From NCBI GenBank assembly GCA_049513695.1, contig JBEKVW010000022.1, positions 1-25,279 of the forward strand: 25,279 bases of DNA, read 5' to 3'. Both the position numbers and the translations under genes were made by a program. Of this stretch, positions 17,486 to 25,279 are shown piece after piece; positions within the stretch are counted from its first letter, which is position 1, and the number at the start of each line of letters is the position of its first letter. This DNA comes from UBA1162 sp049513695. GTDB lineage: Bacteria > Chloroflexota > Dehalococcoidia > GIF9 > UBA5629. A model generated the notes under the pieces. That model saw only the letters and a list, made by a program, of their open reading frames with translations. It was not told the DNA's origin and ran no database searches.

Positions 17486-19162
17486 CTATTCCCACTCTAT
17501 GGTGGAAGGCGGCTTGCTGGTTATGTCATATACCACACGGTTCACGCCCTGCACTTCGTTGACGATCCTGTTGGATATGGTCGCCAGCAGGGGATACGGT
17601 AGTCTGGCCCAGTCGGCTGTCATAGCGTCCTGGCTGGTAACCGCTCGTAACGCCACCAGGTAGCCATAGGTCCTGAAGTCGCCCATGACGCCCACGCTGT
17701 GCACATCGGTGAGGATGGCGAAGGTCTGCCACATTTCACGATATAGCTTGGCCTTTTTAATCTCGTTCATCACGATCCAGTCGGCGCCCCGCAGAATTTC
17801 GAGCTTATCCCTGGTAACATCCCCGATGATGCGGATAGCCAAACCGGGACCTGGAAAGGGTTGGCGCCAGACCATATCTTCGGGCAGCCCCAGCTCCAAA
17901 CCGACTTTACGCACTTCATCTTTGAACAGGTATCTTAAGGGCTCGATCAGTGTGAGAGCCATCTTGGCCGGCAGGCCCCCCACATTGTGATGCGTTTTGA
18001 TCTTGGAGGCCGCCTTGGTCTCGGGCGTGGCGCTCTCGATCACATCCGGGTATAGCGTGCCCTGCGTAAGAAAATCTATCTTGCCCAGTTTGGTGGCCTG
18101 CCGCTCAAAGACCCTGATAAATTCCTGGCCGATATGCTTCCTCTTCTGCTCAGGATCGGTCACACCTTTGAGTTTTTTCAGGAATTGGTCGGTGGCATCC
18201 ACATAGACAACATTCATACGCAGGTTCTTGCGGAAGGTGTTGAGAGCCCTCTCCGGCTCCTCGCGCCTGAGCAGGCCGTTATTAACGAAAATACAGGTGA
18301 GCTGATCGCCGATAGCAGCATGCACCAGCTTGGCAGCTACGGCAGAGTCAACTCCGCCCGAGAGCGCACAGATCACCTTGCCCCTTCTCACCTGCTCCCT
18401 GATAGAGTTGATGCTCTCGTTTATAAAATTGCCGGGCGTCCATGTGCCCTTACAGCCGCACACCCTGTAGAGGAAGTTCTTGATGATGCTTATGCCTTCG
18501 GGTGTATGGGCCACCTCGGGGTGGAACTGCAGGCCGAAGGACTTGCGCCCGTCCGTAATCACGGCATTGGGAGAATTTTCGGTGTAGGCGGATGACTTGA
18601 ATCCAGTGGGCATATCGATGACCTGGTCACCGTGGCTCATCCAGACAGAGAGGGATTCGGGCAAGCCCTTAAACAGCAGGGATTTTTCGTCTCTCACATG
18701 TAAAACGGCCGGACCGTATTCACGTTTGGTCCCGGGGGCAACCTTCCCGCCCAGTTGATGGGTAAGTAGCTGCATGCCGTAACAGATGCCGAGCACAGGC
18801 AGGTGGCTTTCATATACGCCCACGGGTGTCAGCGGGGCATTTTTCTCGTATACGCTGGCAGGACCGCCCGAGAGGATAAAGCCCCTGGGGTGTATGGCCA
18901 TGATCTGTTTGAGAGGGGCATCATGCGGGAAAAGCTCGCAATATACATTACATTCCCTCACGCGGCGTGCGATCAGATGGCTGTACTGGGAGCCGAAATC
19001 GATGATGGCGATCGCTTCTTTTACGCCGTGGAAAACCTCTCCCGGCTTGGGCGCCGCCTGAACGCCCTGTAGTTCTTTGGCGATTTCAAGATAGGCGGAG
19101 ACTTCGGCATCGTCTGTGGTTACTATACGGTGGCTGCCGGTCTCTTCTTTACCCTTTTTCAT
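17486..19162 (-). CDS. guaA: GMP synthase (glutamine-hydrolysing) with N-terminal extension
   Basis: Converts XMP, ATP and glutamine to GMP, the last step of guanine nucleotide synthesis. 558 residues: a class I glutamine amidotransferase domain begins at about residue 50 (IAIIDFGSQYSHLIARRV), with nucleophile C127 in LGICYGMQ and the pair H214/E216 in FHPEV. The ATP pyrophosphatase P-loop SGGVDS is at 268-273. The dimerisation domain ends with the family-typical PPSTIEWE. The first ~48 residues are an extra, charged segment not found in most GuaA (about 510-525 residues). The ATG at 19162 is the only possible start: no ATG, GTG or TTG follows before the amidotransferase domain. No Shine-Dalgarno precedes it. 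The gene is divergent from tsaC. Confidence 0.96.
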   Translation of the reverse strand: MKKGKEETGSHRIVTTDDAEVSAYLEIAKELQGVQAAPKPGEVFHGVKEAIAIIDFGSQYSHLIARRVRECNVYCELFPHDAPLKQIMAIHPRGFILSGGPASVYEKNAPLTPVGVYESHLPVLGICYGMQLLTHQLGGKVAPGTKREYGPAVLHVRDEKSLLFKGLPESLSVWMSHGDQVIDMPTGFKSSAYTENSPNAVITDGRKSFGLQFHPEVAHTPEGISIIKNFLYRVCGCKGTWTPGNFINESINSIREQVRRGKVICALSGGVDSAVAAKLVHAAIGDQLTCIFVNNGLLRREEPERALNTFRKNLRMNVVYVDATDQFLKKLKGVTDPEQKRKHIGQEFIRVFERQATKLGKIDFLTQGTLYPDVIESATPETKAASKIKTHHNVGGLPAKMALTLIEPLRYLFKDEVRKVGLELGLPEDMVWRQPFPGPGLAIRIIGDVTRDKLEILRGADWIVMNEIKKAKLYREMWQTFAILTDVHSVGVMGDFRTYGYLVALRAVTSQDAMTADWARLPYPLLATISNRIVNEVQGVNRVVYDITSKPPSTIEWE

Positions 19163-19168
19163 TTACAA

Positions 19169-19198
19169 AGTATATCACAGCCAGGAAGCGCATTCCAA
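19169..19198 (-). promoter_or_regulatory. guaA promoter with start site at or next to the ATG
   Basis: Minus strand: extended -10 TGATATACT (TATACT at 19169-19174) and TTGGAA (19193-19198) 18 bp upstream. Only TTGTAA separates the -10 box from the guaA ATG, so transcription should begin at or within a base or two of the start codon. Confidence 0.65.
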
Positions 19199-19264
19199 GG
19201 TGAGCCATATTTAAAATATACCGCAATTTAAGGTACAATTTGTTGTAGAATCCGTCCGCAAAAT

Positions 19265-19912
19265 ATGGATAGTAAAGCAGCATTTAAAGCCCTATCTCTT
19301 GCCCTTCTAGACCAGGTCAATCAAGCCGTTGGTGTATTGCGGGGAGGTGGAATAGTTGCTTACCCCACCGACACTGTTTACGGCCTGGGGGCCGACGTAT
19401 ATAACGATGAGGCTGTTGCCAGGGTCTACCGGATCAAGGAACGGCCTTTAAGCCAGCCTTTGCCGGTACTGATAGCTGATATCAGCCAGGCAGGAATGCT
19501 GACAGGCGATCAAAGCAAACAGGCCCAATTATTAATGAAAAGGTACTGGCCCGGCGGCCTGACCATCATCTTCCATAAAAGCCCGGATTTCAATAGCCTG
19601 GTGCTGGCAGGCAGTAATAAAATAGGCATTCGCATACCCAACCATGATATCGCCAGGGCCATGATAGCAAAGCTGGGCAGGCCGATAGTAGGCACCAGCG
19701 CCAACCTGCATGAGAGGCCGGCGGCTATGACCGCTGCCGAAGTTAGGGATCAGTTGGGCAGCCGGGTGGACTTTATTCTGGACGGCGGAACGTGCCCGGG
19801 AGGCGGGGAATCGACCGTCATCGACCTGACCGTCGAGCCCCCCGCCATAGTGCGGCAGGGTATCATAGCAGAAGAGGAAATCCTGGCTCTAATAAAAACA
19901 GGGGGTAGTTAG
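19265..19912 (+). CDS. tsaC: L-threonylcarbamoyladenylate synthase (YrdC/Sua5 family)
   Basis: Makes threonylcarbamoyl-AMP from threonine, bicarbonate and ATP, the first step of the t6A37 modification of ANN-decoding tRNAs. The 215 residues are a single YrdC domain without the extra Sua5 C-terminal domain. Signatures: GGIVAYPTDTVYGLGAD near 28-44, KERP at 58-61, WPGGLTIIF, IGIRIPNHD and VGTSANLHERPA. No good ribosome site precedes the ATG. TACAAT (19234-19239) or TAGAAT (19246-19251) may be the -10 box; the latter would leave a leader of only a few bases. The stop abuts the rpiB start. A Sua5-type gene near rpiB also occurs in Bacillus subtilis (ywlC, ywlF), so the pairing is old. Confidence 0.93.
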   Translation: MDSKAAFKALSLALLDQVNQAVGVLRGGGIVAYPTDTVYGLGADVYNDEAVARVYRIKERPLSQPLPVLIADISQAGMLTGDQSKQAQLLMKRYWPGGLTIIFHKSPDFNSLVLAGSNKIGIRIPNHDIARAMIAKLGRPIVGTSANLHERPAAMTAAEVRDQLGSRVDFILDGGTCPGGGESTVIDLTVEPPAIVRQGIIAEEEILALIKTGGS

Positions 19913-20368
19913 ATGATAGTAGCCCTTGGAAACGATCATCGCGGCATTGACCTCAAAAGTAAAATTGCTGACTTTCTCAAGGCGAACGGGCACACCGTGA
20001 CAAATTTCGGCACCGACAGCAATGAATCAGTAGATTATCCCGATTTCGCCTCCCTTGTTGCACAGTCGATCATAACCGGCAAGGCGGAGCGCGGGATTTT
20101 GATTTGCGGCTCAGGCATAGGTATGTGCATTGCCGCCAATAAATACAAAGGTATCCGGGCTGCTATCTGCTGTAAGCCGGAGCTGGCTGTACGCGCCCGC
20201 CTTCACAACGATGTCAATGTGCTCTGCCTGGGCGCCGATTTTGTGACCGTGCCGGAGGCGCTCGAAATCGCAAAGTCATTTATTGAGACCGGCTTTGAGG
20301 GAGGAAGGCACCAGCGCCGTCTGGACAAAATATCGGGAATTGAGTGCAGTTTTCTTGACAATAAATAA
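19913..20368 (+). CDS. rpiB: Ribose-5-phosphate isomerase B
   Basis: Interconverts ribulose-5-phosphate and ribose-5-phosphate in the pentose phosphate pathway. The 151-residue protein starts with MIVALGNDHRGIDLK; D8/H9 match the conserved DH pair, C65 in ICGSGIGM is the catalytic base position, and H98-N99-D100 (RLHND) is the conserved phosphate/ring-opening segment. LacA/LacB are related, but the single gene and the lack of lactose genes favour RpiB. The ATG follows the tsaC TAG with no gap, implying translational coupling. An 88-bp gap separates it from ilvD. Confidence 0.95.
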   Translation: MIVALGNDHRGIDLKSKIADFLKANGHTVTNFGTDSNESVDYPDFASLVAQSIITGKAERGILICGSGIGMCIAANKYKGIRAAICCKPELAVRARLHNDVNVLCLGADFVTVPEALEIAKSFIETGFEGGRHQRRLDKISGIECSFLDNK

Positions 20369-20456
20369 TTACCTATGATAGTTTACTACAATATTCCCTA
20401 AATCTAGCGGCCCATGCAAAATACAGGTTAAATAGAGTTGGCGGGGATTTCATCAC

Positions 20457-22124
20457 ATGAGAAGTGACAGCATCAAAAAAGGTATCGAGAGGGCTCCGCA
20501 CCGTGCATTGTTAAGGGCGGTAGGAGTATGCAGCCGGGACTTCAGCAAACCTTTCATAGGCATTGTCAACAGCTTCAACGATATAGTCCCCGGTCATAAA
20601 CATCTGGGTAAAATCTCCGATGCCGTTAAAGCAGGAGTACTGAGCGCCGGAGGATTCCCCTTCGAATTTAACACCATAGGCATTTGCGACGGCATCGCCA
20701 TGAACCATCCGGGCATGAAGTTCAGCCTGCCCAGCCGCGAGCTCATAGCAGATTCTGTAGAGATCATGGTTGAGGCCCACCGTTTCGATGCCCTGGTGTT
20801 CATACCCAACTGCGATAAAGTCGTGCCCGGCATGCTGATGGCTGCCTTACGCCTGAACATCCCTTCGATATTCATCAGCGGCGGGCCCATGCTAGCCGGT
20901 CATTTGTATAAAAAGGGAGAATCACTGCCTGTTGACCTTATATCTGTCTTCACGGCCGTCGGCAGCGTTGCCCAGGGTACGATGACGGAGGCCGAGTTGG
21001 AAGAGATTGAGATAGCGGCCTGTCCCGGATGCGGCAGTTGCTCGGGCATGTATACTGCCAACACTATGAACTGCCTGACAGAGGCAATCGGTATGGCCCT
21101 GCCCGGCAACGGCACCATACCCGCGGTTGATTCAAGGCGAATTCACCTGGCCATGGAAGCCGGACAGCAAATCATAGCTGTGCTTGAAAAAGACCTGAAG
21201 CCCAGGGATATCATCACCCTGCAATCAATTGCCAATGCCTTTGCCGTTGATATGGCGCTGGGAGGCAGCACCAATTCCGTGCTGCATTTCAAAGCTATAG
21301 CCCATGAGGCCGGCATCAAATTTCCTCTGTCCTTGATAAACCAGTTGAGTGATAAAGTGCCCCATATAAGTAAGCTAAGCCCGTCCAGCGAAGTCCACAT
21401 AGAAGACCTTGACCAGGCAGGCGGCATTCCGGCAGTCATGCACGAGATAAGCAAATTCCTGAACGGGAACGAAAAGACGGTGTTGTTGAAGCCCATATCC
21501 AGCTATTACCGCTCTGCCAGGGTGAAGGACCATGAGGTCATACGTCCTCTATCAAGGCCTTATTCTAAGACGGGCGGCATCAGCATATTGTTCGGCAACC
21601 TTGCCCCGGGCGGCGCCGTGGTCAAGAGCGGGGCGGTATCGCCCGAGATGATGAAGCATTCCGGCCCTGCCAGGGTATTTGAGAATGAAGAGGATGCCAC
21701 CAGAGGTATTATGGCCAAGAAGATCAAGAAAGGCGATGTGGTGGTCATCCGCTATGAAGGCCCCAGGGGCGGACCCGGCATGCGGGAGATGTTGACCCCT
21801 ACTTCGCTGCTAAGCGGGATGGGACTTGAAAGCCGTGTGGCGCTTATAACCGACGGCCGATTTTCCGGCGGCACCAGGGGCGCAGCTATCGGCCATGTGG
21901 TCCCTGAAGCTGCTGATCGCGGACCCATTGCAGCTGTTCAGAACGGTGATATTATTTCCATAGATATTCCGGCCAGGAAGATCAATATAAAGCTGAGCGA
22001 TGCCGAGATCAAAAAACGTTTGAAAAAAGTGCCACCCTTTAAAACAAGCATTAGGAGCGGCTATCTCAAGCGCTATATAGAACAGGTCGGCCCGGCCAGT
22101 GAGGGAGCGGTATTCAAGGATTGA
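20457..22124 (+). CDS. ilvD: Dihydroxy-acid dehydratase
   Basis: Iron-sulfur enzyme dehydrating 2,3-dihydroxy acids to 2-keto acids in valine and isoleucine synthesis. 555 residues, the usual length for the short bacterial type. Cluster and metal ligands: C119 in NCDK and the C192/C195 pair in CPGCGSCSGMYTANTMNC; D78 lies in GICDGIAMNHPGM. The first-ligand region reads FNDIVPGHKHL, as in the E. coli enzyme, not the PCN motif of many [2Fe-2S] members, so an oxygen-labile cluster is plausible. The C-terminal swivel domain includes GPRGGPGMREM and TDGRFSGGTRG. The ATG has only a weak GGGG ribosome site. First gene of ilvD-ilvB-ilvN-ilvC. Confidence 0.97.
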   Translation: MRSDSIKKGIERAPHRALLRAVGVCSRDFSKPFIGIVNSFNDIVPGHKHLGKISDAVKAGVLSAGGFPFEFNTIGICDGIAMNHPGMKFSLPSRELIADSVEIMVEAHRFDALVFIPNCDKVVPGMLMAALRLNIPSIFISGGPMLAGHLYKKGESLPVDLISVFTAVGSVAQGTMTEAELEEIEIAACPGCGSCSGMYTANTMNCLTEAIGMALPGNGTIPAVDSRRIHLAMEAGQQIIAVLEKDLKPRDIITLQSIANAFAVDMALGGSTNSVLHFKAIAHEAGIKFPLSLINQLSDKVPHISKLSPSSEVHIEDLDQAGGIPAVMHEISKFLNGNEKTVLLKPISSYYRSARVKDHEVIRPLSRPYSKTGGISILFGNLAPGGAVVKSGAVSPEMMKHSGPARVFENEEDATRGIMAKKIKKGDVVVIRYEGPRGGPGMREMLTPTSLLSGMGLESRVALITDGRFSGGTRGAAIGHVVPEAADRGPIAAVQNGDIISIDIPARKINIKLSDAEIKKRLKKVPPFKTSIRSGYLKRYIEQVGPASEGAVFKD

Positions 22125-22140
22125 GGAGTGGACTGCACAA

Positions 22141-23835
22141 ATGATAAAAACCGGCGCAGAAATATTATGTGAGTCTTTAATTAAGGAGGGCGTCGAGGTA
22201 ATCTTCGGATTCCCCGGCGGTGTGCTGCTGCCTTTATACGATACCTTGCCCAGGTATCCTGAACTCAGGCATATATTGGTAAGGCATGAGCAGGGTGCCG
22301 CGCATGCAGCGGATGCCTATGCCAGGGTAACCGGCAAGATAGGTGTTTGCTTGGCTACTTCAGGCCCGGGAGCAACTAATCTCGTTACCGGCATAGCCAA
22401 TGCCTATCTCGATTGCGTGCCGCTGCTGGCCATCACCGGACAGGTGCCGACTAATTTCATAGGGAAAGATGCGTTTCAGGAGATAGATATTACGGGTATC
22501 ACCATCCCTATCACCAAGTTTAATCATCTGGTTACGGATGTAGAGGACCTGGCGATGCTGATAAAAGAGGCCATCTATGTGGCAAAGACCGGAAAACCGG
22601 GCCCCGTACTGCTGGATATACCCCGCGATGTATTCCTAGGCAATACTGAGTTCGTCTATCCCGACAAGATCGACCTGCCCGGCTTTAAACCGAAGCTCTT
22701 CGGCCATCCCTCTCAAATCAAGAAGGCCGCCGATCTGATTAACACGGCCGAGAGGCCGGTCATCATCGGGGGCCACGGAGTCAACATCTCTTCCGCCTAT
22801 ACTGAGTTAAAGGAATTGGCCGAGAAATCTCAGGTGCCGGTGGTCACCACCTTCCTGGGCATAGGCTGCTTCCCTGAATCCCATGTGCTCAGCTACGGCT
22901 GGCTGGGCATGCACGGCATGGGCTATGCCAATAAGGCCATTCACAACTCCGACCTGGTGATCGCCATCGGCATGAGGTTCGATGACCGGGCAACCGGGCT
23001 GGTAGCCTCTTTTGCTCCCCATGCCCAGATAGTCCATATAGACGTCGACCCTGCGGAAATCGGTAAAAACCTGCCCGCCGACGTCCCCATAGTCGGCGAC
23101 GTTAAGAACGTGCTCCAGGTGCTCAATAAGCAAATCGTTAAGCGGGAACACATAGCCTGGCTGTCCCAGCTCGACGAATGGAGAGCCATGCACCCGGCAA
23201 CTGAAATAAGAGACCATGAAAACGTTCTCCCGCAATACATCATAAGGCAAATACACGAGGCCACGCGGGGAGATGCGATAATAGTTACGGGCGTCGGCCA
23301 GGCGCAGATGTGGGCGGCACAGTATTTTTTCTATGATAAGCCCAATAGCTTCGTATCGTCCGGGGGCCTCGGAACCATGGGCTTCGAGTTACCTGGCGCC
23401 ATTGGAGCCAAGGTCGGCGCTCCTAACGAAACTGTCTGGTGCATAGCCGGCGACGGCGGCTTCCAGATGACGGTCCAGGAATTAGCAACCATGGTCCAGG
23501 AGGACCTGGATATAAACATAGCCGTTTTCAATAACGGGTACCTGGGCATGGTACGGCAATGGCAGGAGCTCATTTACAACAAACGCTATTTCGGGACCCA
23601 GTTGTACAACCCGGACTTTGTTAAGATCGCGGAAGCATACGGCATTAAAGGTGTCCGTGTAAGTAAGAAAATCGATGTTCGCCCCGCCATCGAGAAATCG
23701 ATGGCGCATAAAGGGCCTTTCCTGATAGAGTTTGTGGTTGAGCCCGAGGAAAACGTTTACCCGTTCGTACCCCCCGGAAAGATGCTGGTTGAATTCCTCG
23801 AGCTGCCCAAACCTGCAACCAGCTTAAAAAAATAG
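22141..23835 (+). CDS. ilvB: Acetolactate synthase large (catalytic) subunit
   Basis: ThDP-dependent acetohydroxyacid synthase: condenses two pyruvates, or pyruvate and 2-ketobutyrate, the first committed step for branched-chain amino acids. I start at the ATG at 22141 (GAGGAG upstream); a GTG at 22099 overlaps ilvD and adds an uncharacteristic segment. 564 residues with three ThDP-fold domains: the catalytic glutamate is E50 in RHEQGAAHAADAYAR, the QVPTNFIGKDAFQE loop follows, and the ThDP/Mg motif GDGGFQM...NN is near 437-465. The RQWQELIYNKRY segment is typical of AHAS rather than of catabolic AlsS. It follows ilvD by 16 bp and precedes the regulatory subunit gene by 30 bp. Confidence 0.97.
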   Translation: MIKTGAEILCESLIKEGVEVIFGFPGGVLLPLYDTLPRYPELRHILVRHEQGAAHAADAYARVTGKIGVCLATSGPGATNLVTGIANAYLDCVPLLAITGQVPTNFIGKDAFQEIDITGITIPITKFNHLVTDVEDLAMLIKEAIYVAKTGKPGPVLLDIPRDVFLGNTEFVYPDKIDLPGFKPKLFGHPSQIKKAADLINTAERPVIIGGHGVNISSAYTELKELAEKSQVPVVTTFLGIGCFPESHVLSYGWLGMHGMGYANKAIHNSDLVIAIGMRFDDRATGLVASFAPHAQIVHIDVDPAEIGKNLPADVPIVGDVKNVLQVLNKQIVKREHIAWLSQLDEWRAMHPATEIRDHENVLPQYIIRQIHEATRGDAIIVTGVGQAQMWAAQYFFYDKPNSFVSSGGLGTMGFELPGAIGAKVGAPNETVWCIAGDGGFQMTVQELATMVQEDLDINIAVFNNGYLGMVRQWQELIYNKRYFGTQLYNPDFVKIAEAYGIKGVRVSKKIDVRPAIEKSMAHKGPFLIEFVVEPEENVYPFVPPGKMLVEFLELPKPATSLKK

Positions 23836-23865
23836 GGACTCATAAAATTTATAGGGAGCATTTAT

Positions 23866-24435
23866 TTGATCAGGAAGCATATTCTAGTAGCGCTGGTACA
23901 GGACCGTCCCGGGGTGCTCAACCGCATTGCGAGCACCATCCGAAGGCGCAATTTCAATATCGACAGCATTGCCGTCGGCCGCATCGAGGTTCCTCATCTC
24001 TCGCGCATGACCATCGTGGTCGAAGGTGATGATGCCAAAGTTGAGCAGGTAAGAAAGCAGCTAGATAAAATAATCGAGGTTATCAGGATATCGGATATCT
24101 CCAGCGATAACCCTGTGGCACGCGAGATGGCCATGATTAAGGTAAAGGCTACACCTTCAACCCGCAGTGAGATCATCCAGATTACAGATATCTTCCGCGG
24201 TAACATAGTGGATGTATCCCCGGATTCGCTGATAATCGTGGTAACCGGTAACCAGGATAAAATAGAGACGATGATAGAGTTACTGCGTGGTTTCGGCATA
24301 AGGGAACTATCGAGGACCGGAACTATAGCCCTGCCCCGTGGAGGGGCTGGGCCGCTCACCATCGAAGAGGACAAGCCGCTACGGCATGCGGTAGAGCACG
24401 TTCCTTCTGAGGAAGAGAACCTCCCCAACTGGTAA
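23866..24435 (+). CDS. ilvN: Acetolactate synthase small (regulatory) subunit
   Basis: Regulatory partner of IlvB, giving full activity and valine feedback inhibition. 189 residues: an N-terminal ACT domain (HILVALVQDRPGVLNRIAST, near residues 4-75) and the C-terminal ACT-like domain of the family (FRGNIVDVSPDSLIIVVTG). A charged tail follows (EEDKPLRHAVEHVPSEEENL), slightly longer than usual. The start codon is TTG at 23866 with AGGGAG about 7 nt upstream; no ATG lies near the conserved N-terminus. Confidence 0.95.
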   Translation: MIRKHILVALVQDRPGVLNRIASTIRRRNFNIDSIAVGRIEVPHLSRMTIVVEGDDAKVEQVRKQLDKIIEVIRISDISSDNPVAREMAMIKVKATPSTRSEIIQITDIFRGNIVDVSPDSLIIVVTGNQDKIETMIELLRGFGIRELSRTGTIALPRGGAGPLTIEEDKPLRHAVEHVPSEEENLPNW

Positions 24436-24499
24436 CTAACCCGGATTCTGCTGAATTCATTATAATATTAATTGTTTTTTTTCATTTAAGGAGGAGAAT

Positions 24500-25279
24500 A
24501 TGGCAAAAATTTATTACGAGAAAGACGCGGATCTGGCGTTATTAAAAAATAAGGTTATCGGCATCATAGGTTACGGCAGCCAGGGCCATGCGCATGCGCA
24601 GAACCTGCGGGACAGCGGTCTTAAGGTAATCGTGGCCGAAGCTAAGGGCACCGAGGGATACAAAGCCGCCAAGAAAGCCGGCTTCGATGTATCGGACGCC
24701 GCCGACGTGGCTAAAAGGGCCGATGTTATCATGATGCTGGTCCCAGACCAGCTGCAGGCCAAAGTCTATAAGGAGTCTATTGCAGACAATTTAACCAGGG
24801 GCAAGACATTGATGTTCGCCCATGGGTTCAACATACATTATGTTCAGATCGTACCGCCGGATTTCGTAGATGTAACCATGATCGCTCCTAAATGTCCTGG
24901 ACACATGGTCAGACAGCTATTCGTTGAGAAAAACGGGCCCCCGGCCATCATTGCAGTCTATCAGAACGCCTCGGGCAAAGCCAAGGAGCAGGCGCTGGCT
25001 TACTCCAGGGGCATAGGCTGCGCCCGGGCAGGCGTCATAGAGACGACCTTCAAAGAGGAGACCGAGACTGATTTATTTGGAGAGCAGGCAGTGCTCTGCG
25101 GCGGCGTGACTTCACTTATCAAAGCTGGTTTTGAGACACTGGTGGAAGCGGGCTACCAGCCGGAGATCGCCTATTTCGAATGTCTGCACGAGCTCAAACT
25201 TATCGTCGACCTGATCTACAGGGGCGGTTTTAACTTTATGCGTTATTCGGTCAGCGATACTGCCGAGTATGGTGACTAT
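24500..25279 (+). CDS. ilvC: Ketol-acid reductoisomerase (partial, C-terminus beyond window)
   Basis: Isomerises and reduces acetolactate/acetohydroxybutyrate, between IlvBN and IlvD in the pathway. 260 of about 330 residues are present, translated by hand. The Rossmann motif is GYGSQGHAHAQNL (24-36), MMLVPD and FAHGFNIHY follow, and the Mg ligands lie in ETETDLFGEQ; ECLHELKLIVDLIY is also conserved. The cofactor loop after the second strand reads VAEAKGTEGYKAA: E47 stands at the strand end, and the usual arginine and serines of NADPH-binding enzymes are replaced. KCPGHMVR replaces the more common KGPGHLVR. AAGGAGG lies 5-6 nt before the ATG. The 64-bp gap after ilvN contains TATAAT (24462-24467) but no matching -35. 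Confidence 0.97.
   Translation, partial: MAKIYYEKDADLALLKNKVIGIIGYGSQGHAHAQNLRDSGLKVIVAEAKGTEGYKAAKKAGFDVSDAADVAKRADVIMMLVPDQLQAKVYKESIADNLTRGKTLMFAHGFNIHYVQIVPPDFVDVTMIAPKCPGHMVRQLFVEKNGPPAIIAVYQNASGKAKEQALAYSRGIGCARAGVIETTFKEETETDLFGEQAVLCGGVTSLIKAGFETLVEAGYQPEIAYFECLHELKLIVDLIYRGGFNFMRYSVSDTAEYGDY

Noticed and set aside
20355..20392. TTGACA near the end of rpiB with downstream TACAAT as an ilv promoter
   Set aside because: The spacing is 26 bp, and no acceptable -10 box occurs at 16-18 bp. The ilv promoter remains unidentified.
22099..22140. GTG at 22099 as ilvB start
   Set aside because: It overlaps the end of ilvD and adds residues unlike AHAS; the ATG at 22141 matches the family N-terminus.

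Overview
The window is a stretch of bacterial chromosome made almost entirely of core metabolic and translation genes. No phage, transposon, CRISPR or plasmid signature is visible. Base composition is near 50% GC. Three things suggest an anaerobic bacterium of the Chloroflexota, perhaps class Dehalococcoidia: a 23S rRNA gene with neither 16S nor 5S beside it, a threonyl-tRNA synthetase without its TGS domain, and a fused ADP-forming acyl-CoA synthetase. This is an inference from gene content; no phylogeny was run.

Layout. (1) Positions 1-6216, minus strand: the conserved translation cluster, read right to left as thrS-infC-rpmI-rplT-pheS-pheT, with pheT cut by the window edge. The gene order matches Escherichia coli apart from pheM. 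(2) 6373-9533, minus: a BioD-like P-loop/DRTGG protein overlapping by 4 bp a fused ADP-forming acetyl/acyl-CoA synthetase. (3) 9627-12432: an SDR dehydrogenase (minus) and a fatty-acid-type AMP-forming acyl-CoA ligase (plus), divergent across 331 bp. (4) 12661-14087: an unrecognised eight-helix membrane protein (minus) and a DUF488/YeaO protein (plus). (5) 14120-17458, minus: a stand-alone 23S rRNA transcription unit. It has tandem promoters, a boxB-like hairpin, a boxA, a 31-nt processing stem, the 23S gene, an initiator tRNA and a terminator. (6) 17486-19162, minus: guaA, probably a leaderless transcript. (7) 19265-25279, plus: tsaC/ywlC-rpiB, then ilvD-ilvB-ilvN-ilvC for branched-chain amino acids, with ilvC cut by the window edge.

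How the genes work together. The left block makes the initiation factor IF3, two large-subunit proteins and two aminoacyl-tRNA synthetases. The middle block activates acids to CoA thioesters by two chemistries, ADP-forming (energy-conserving) and AMP-forming. The right block makes GMP, a precursor of the t6A modification of tRNA, pentose phosphates and valine/isoleucine.

No convincing new multi-gene defence or biosynthetic system is present. The parts most worth a second look are the autonomous 23S-tRNAfMet unit with its own antitermination leader, the apparent AUA start codon of infC, the likely leaderless guaA with an N-terminal extension, the acidic cofactor loop of IlvC, the A2057-U2611 pair in the 23S macrolide site, and the translationally coupled DRTGG/ADP-forming synthetase pair.
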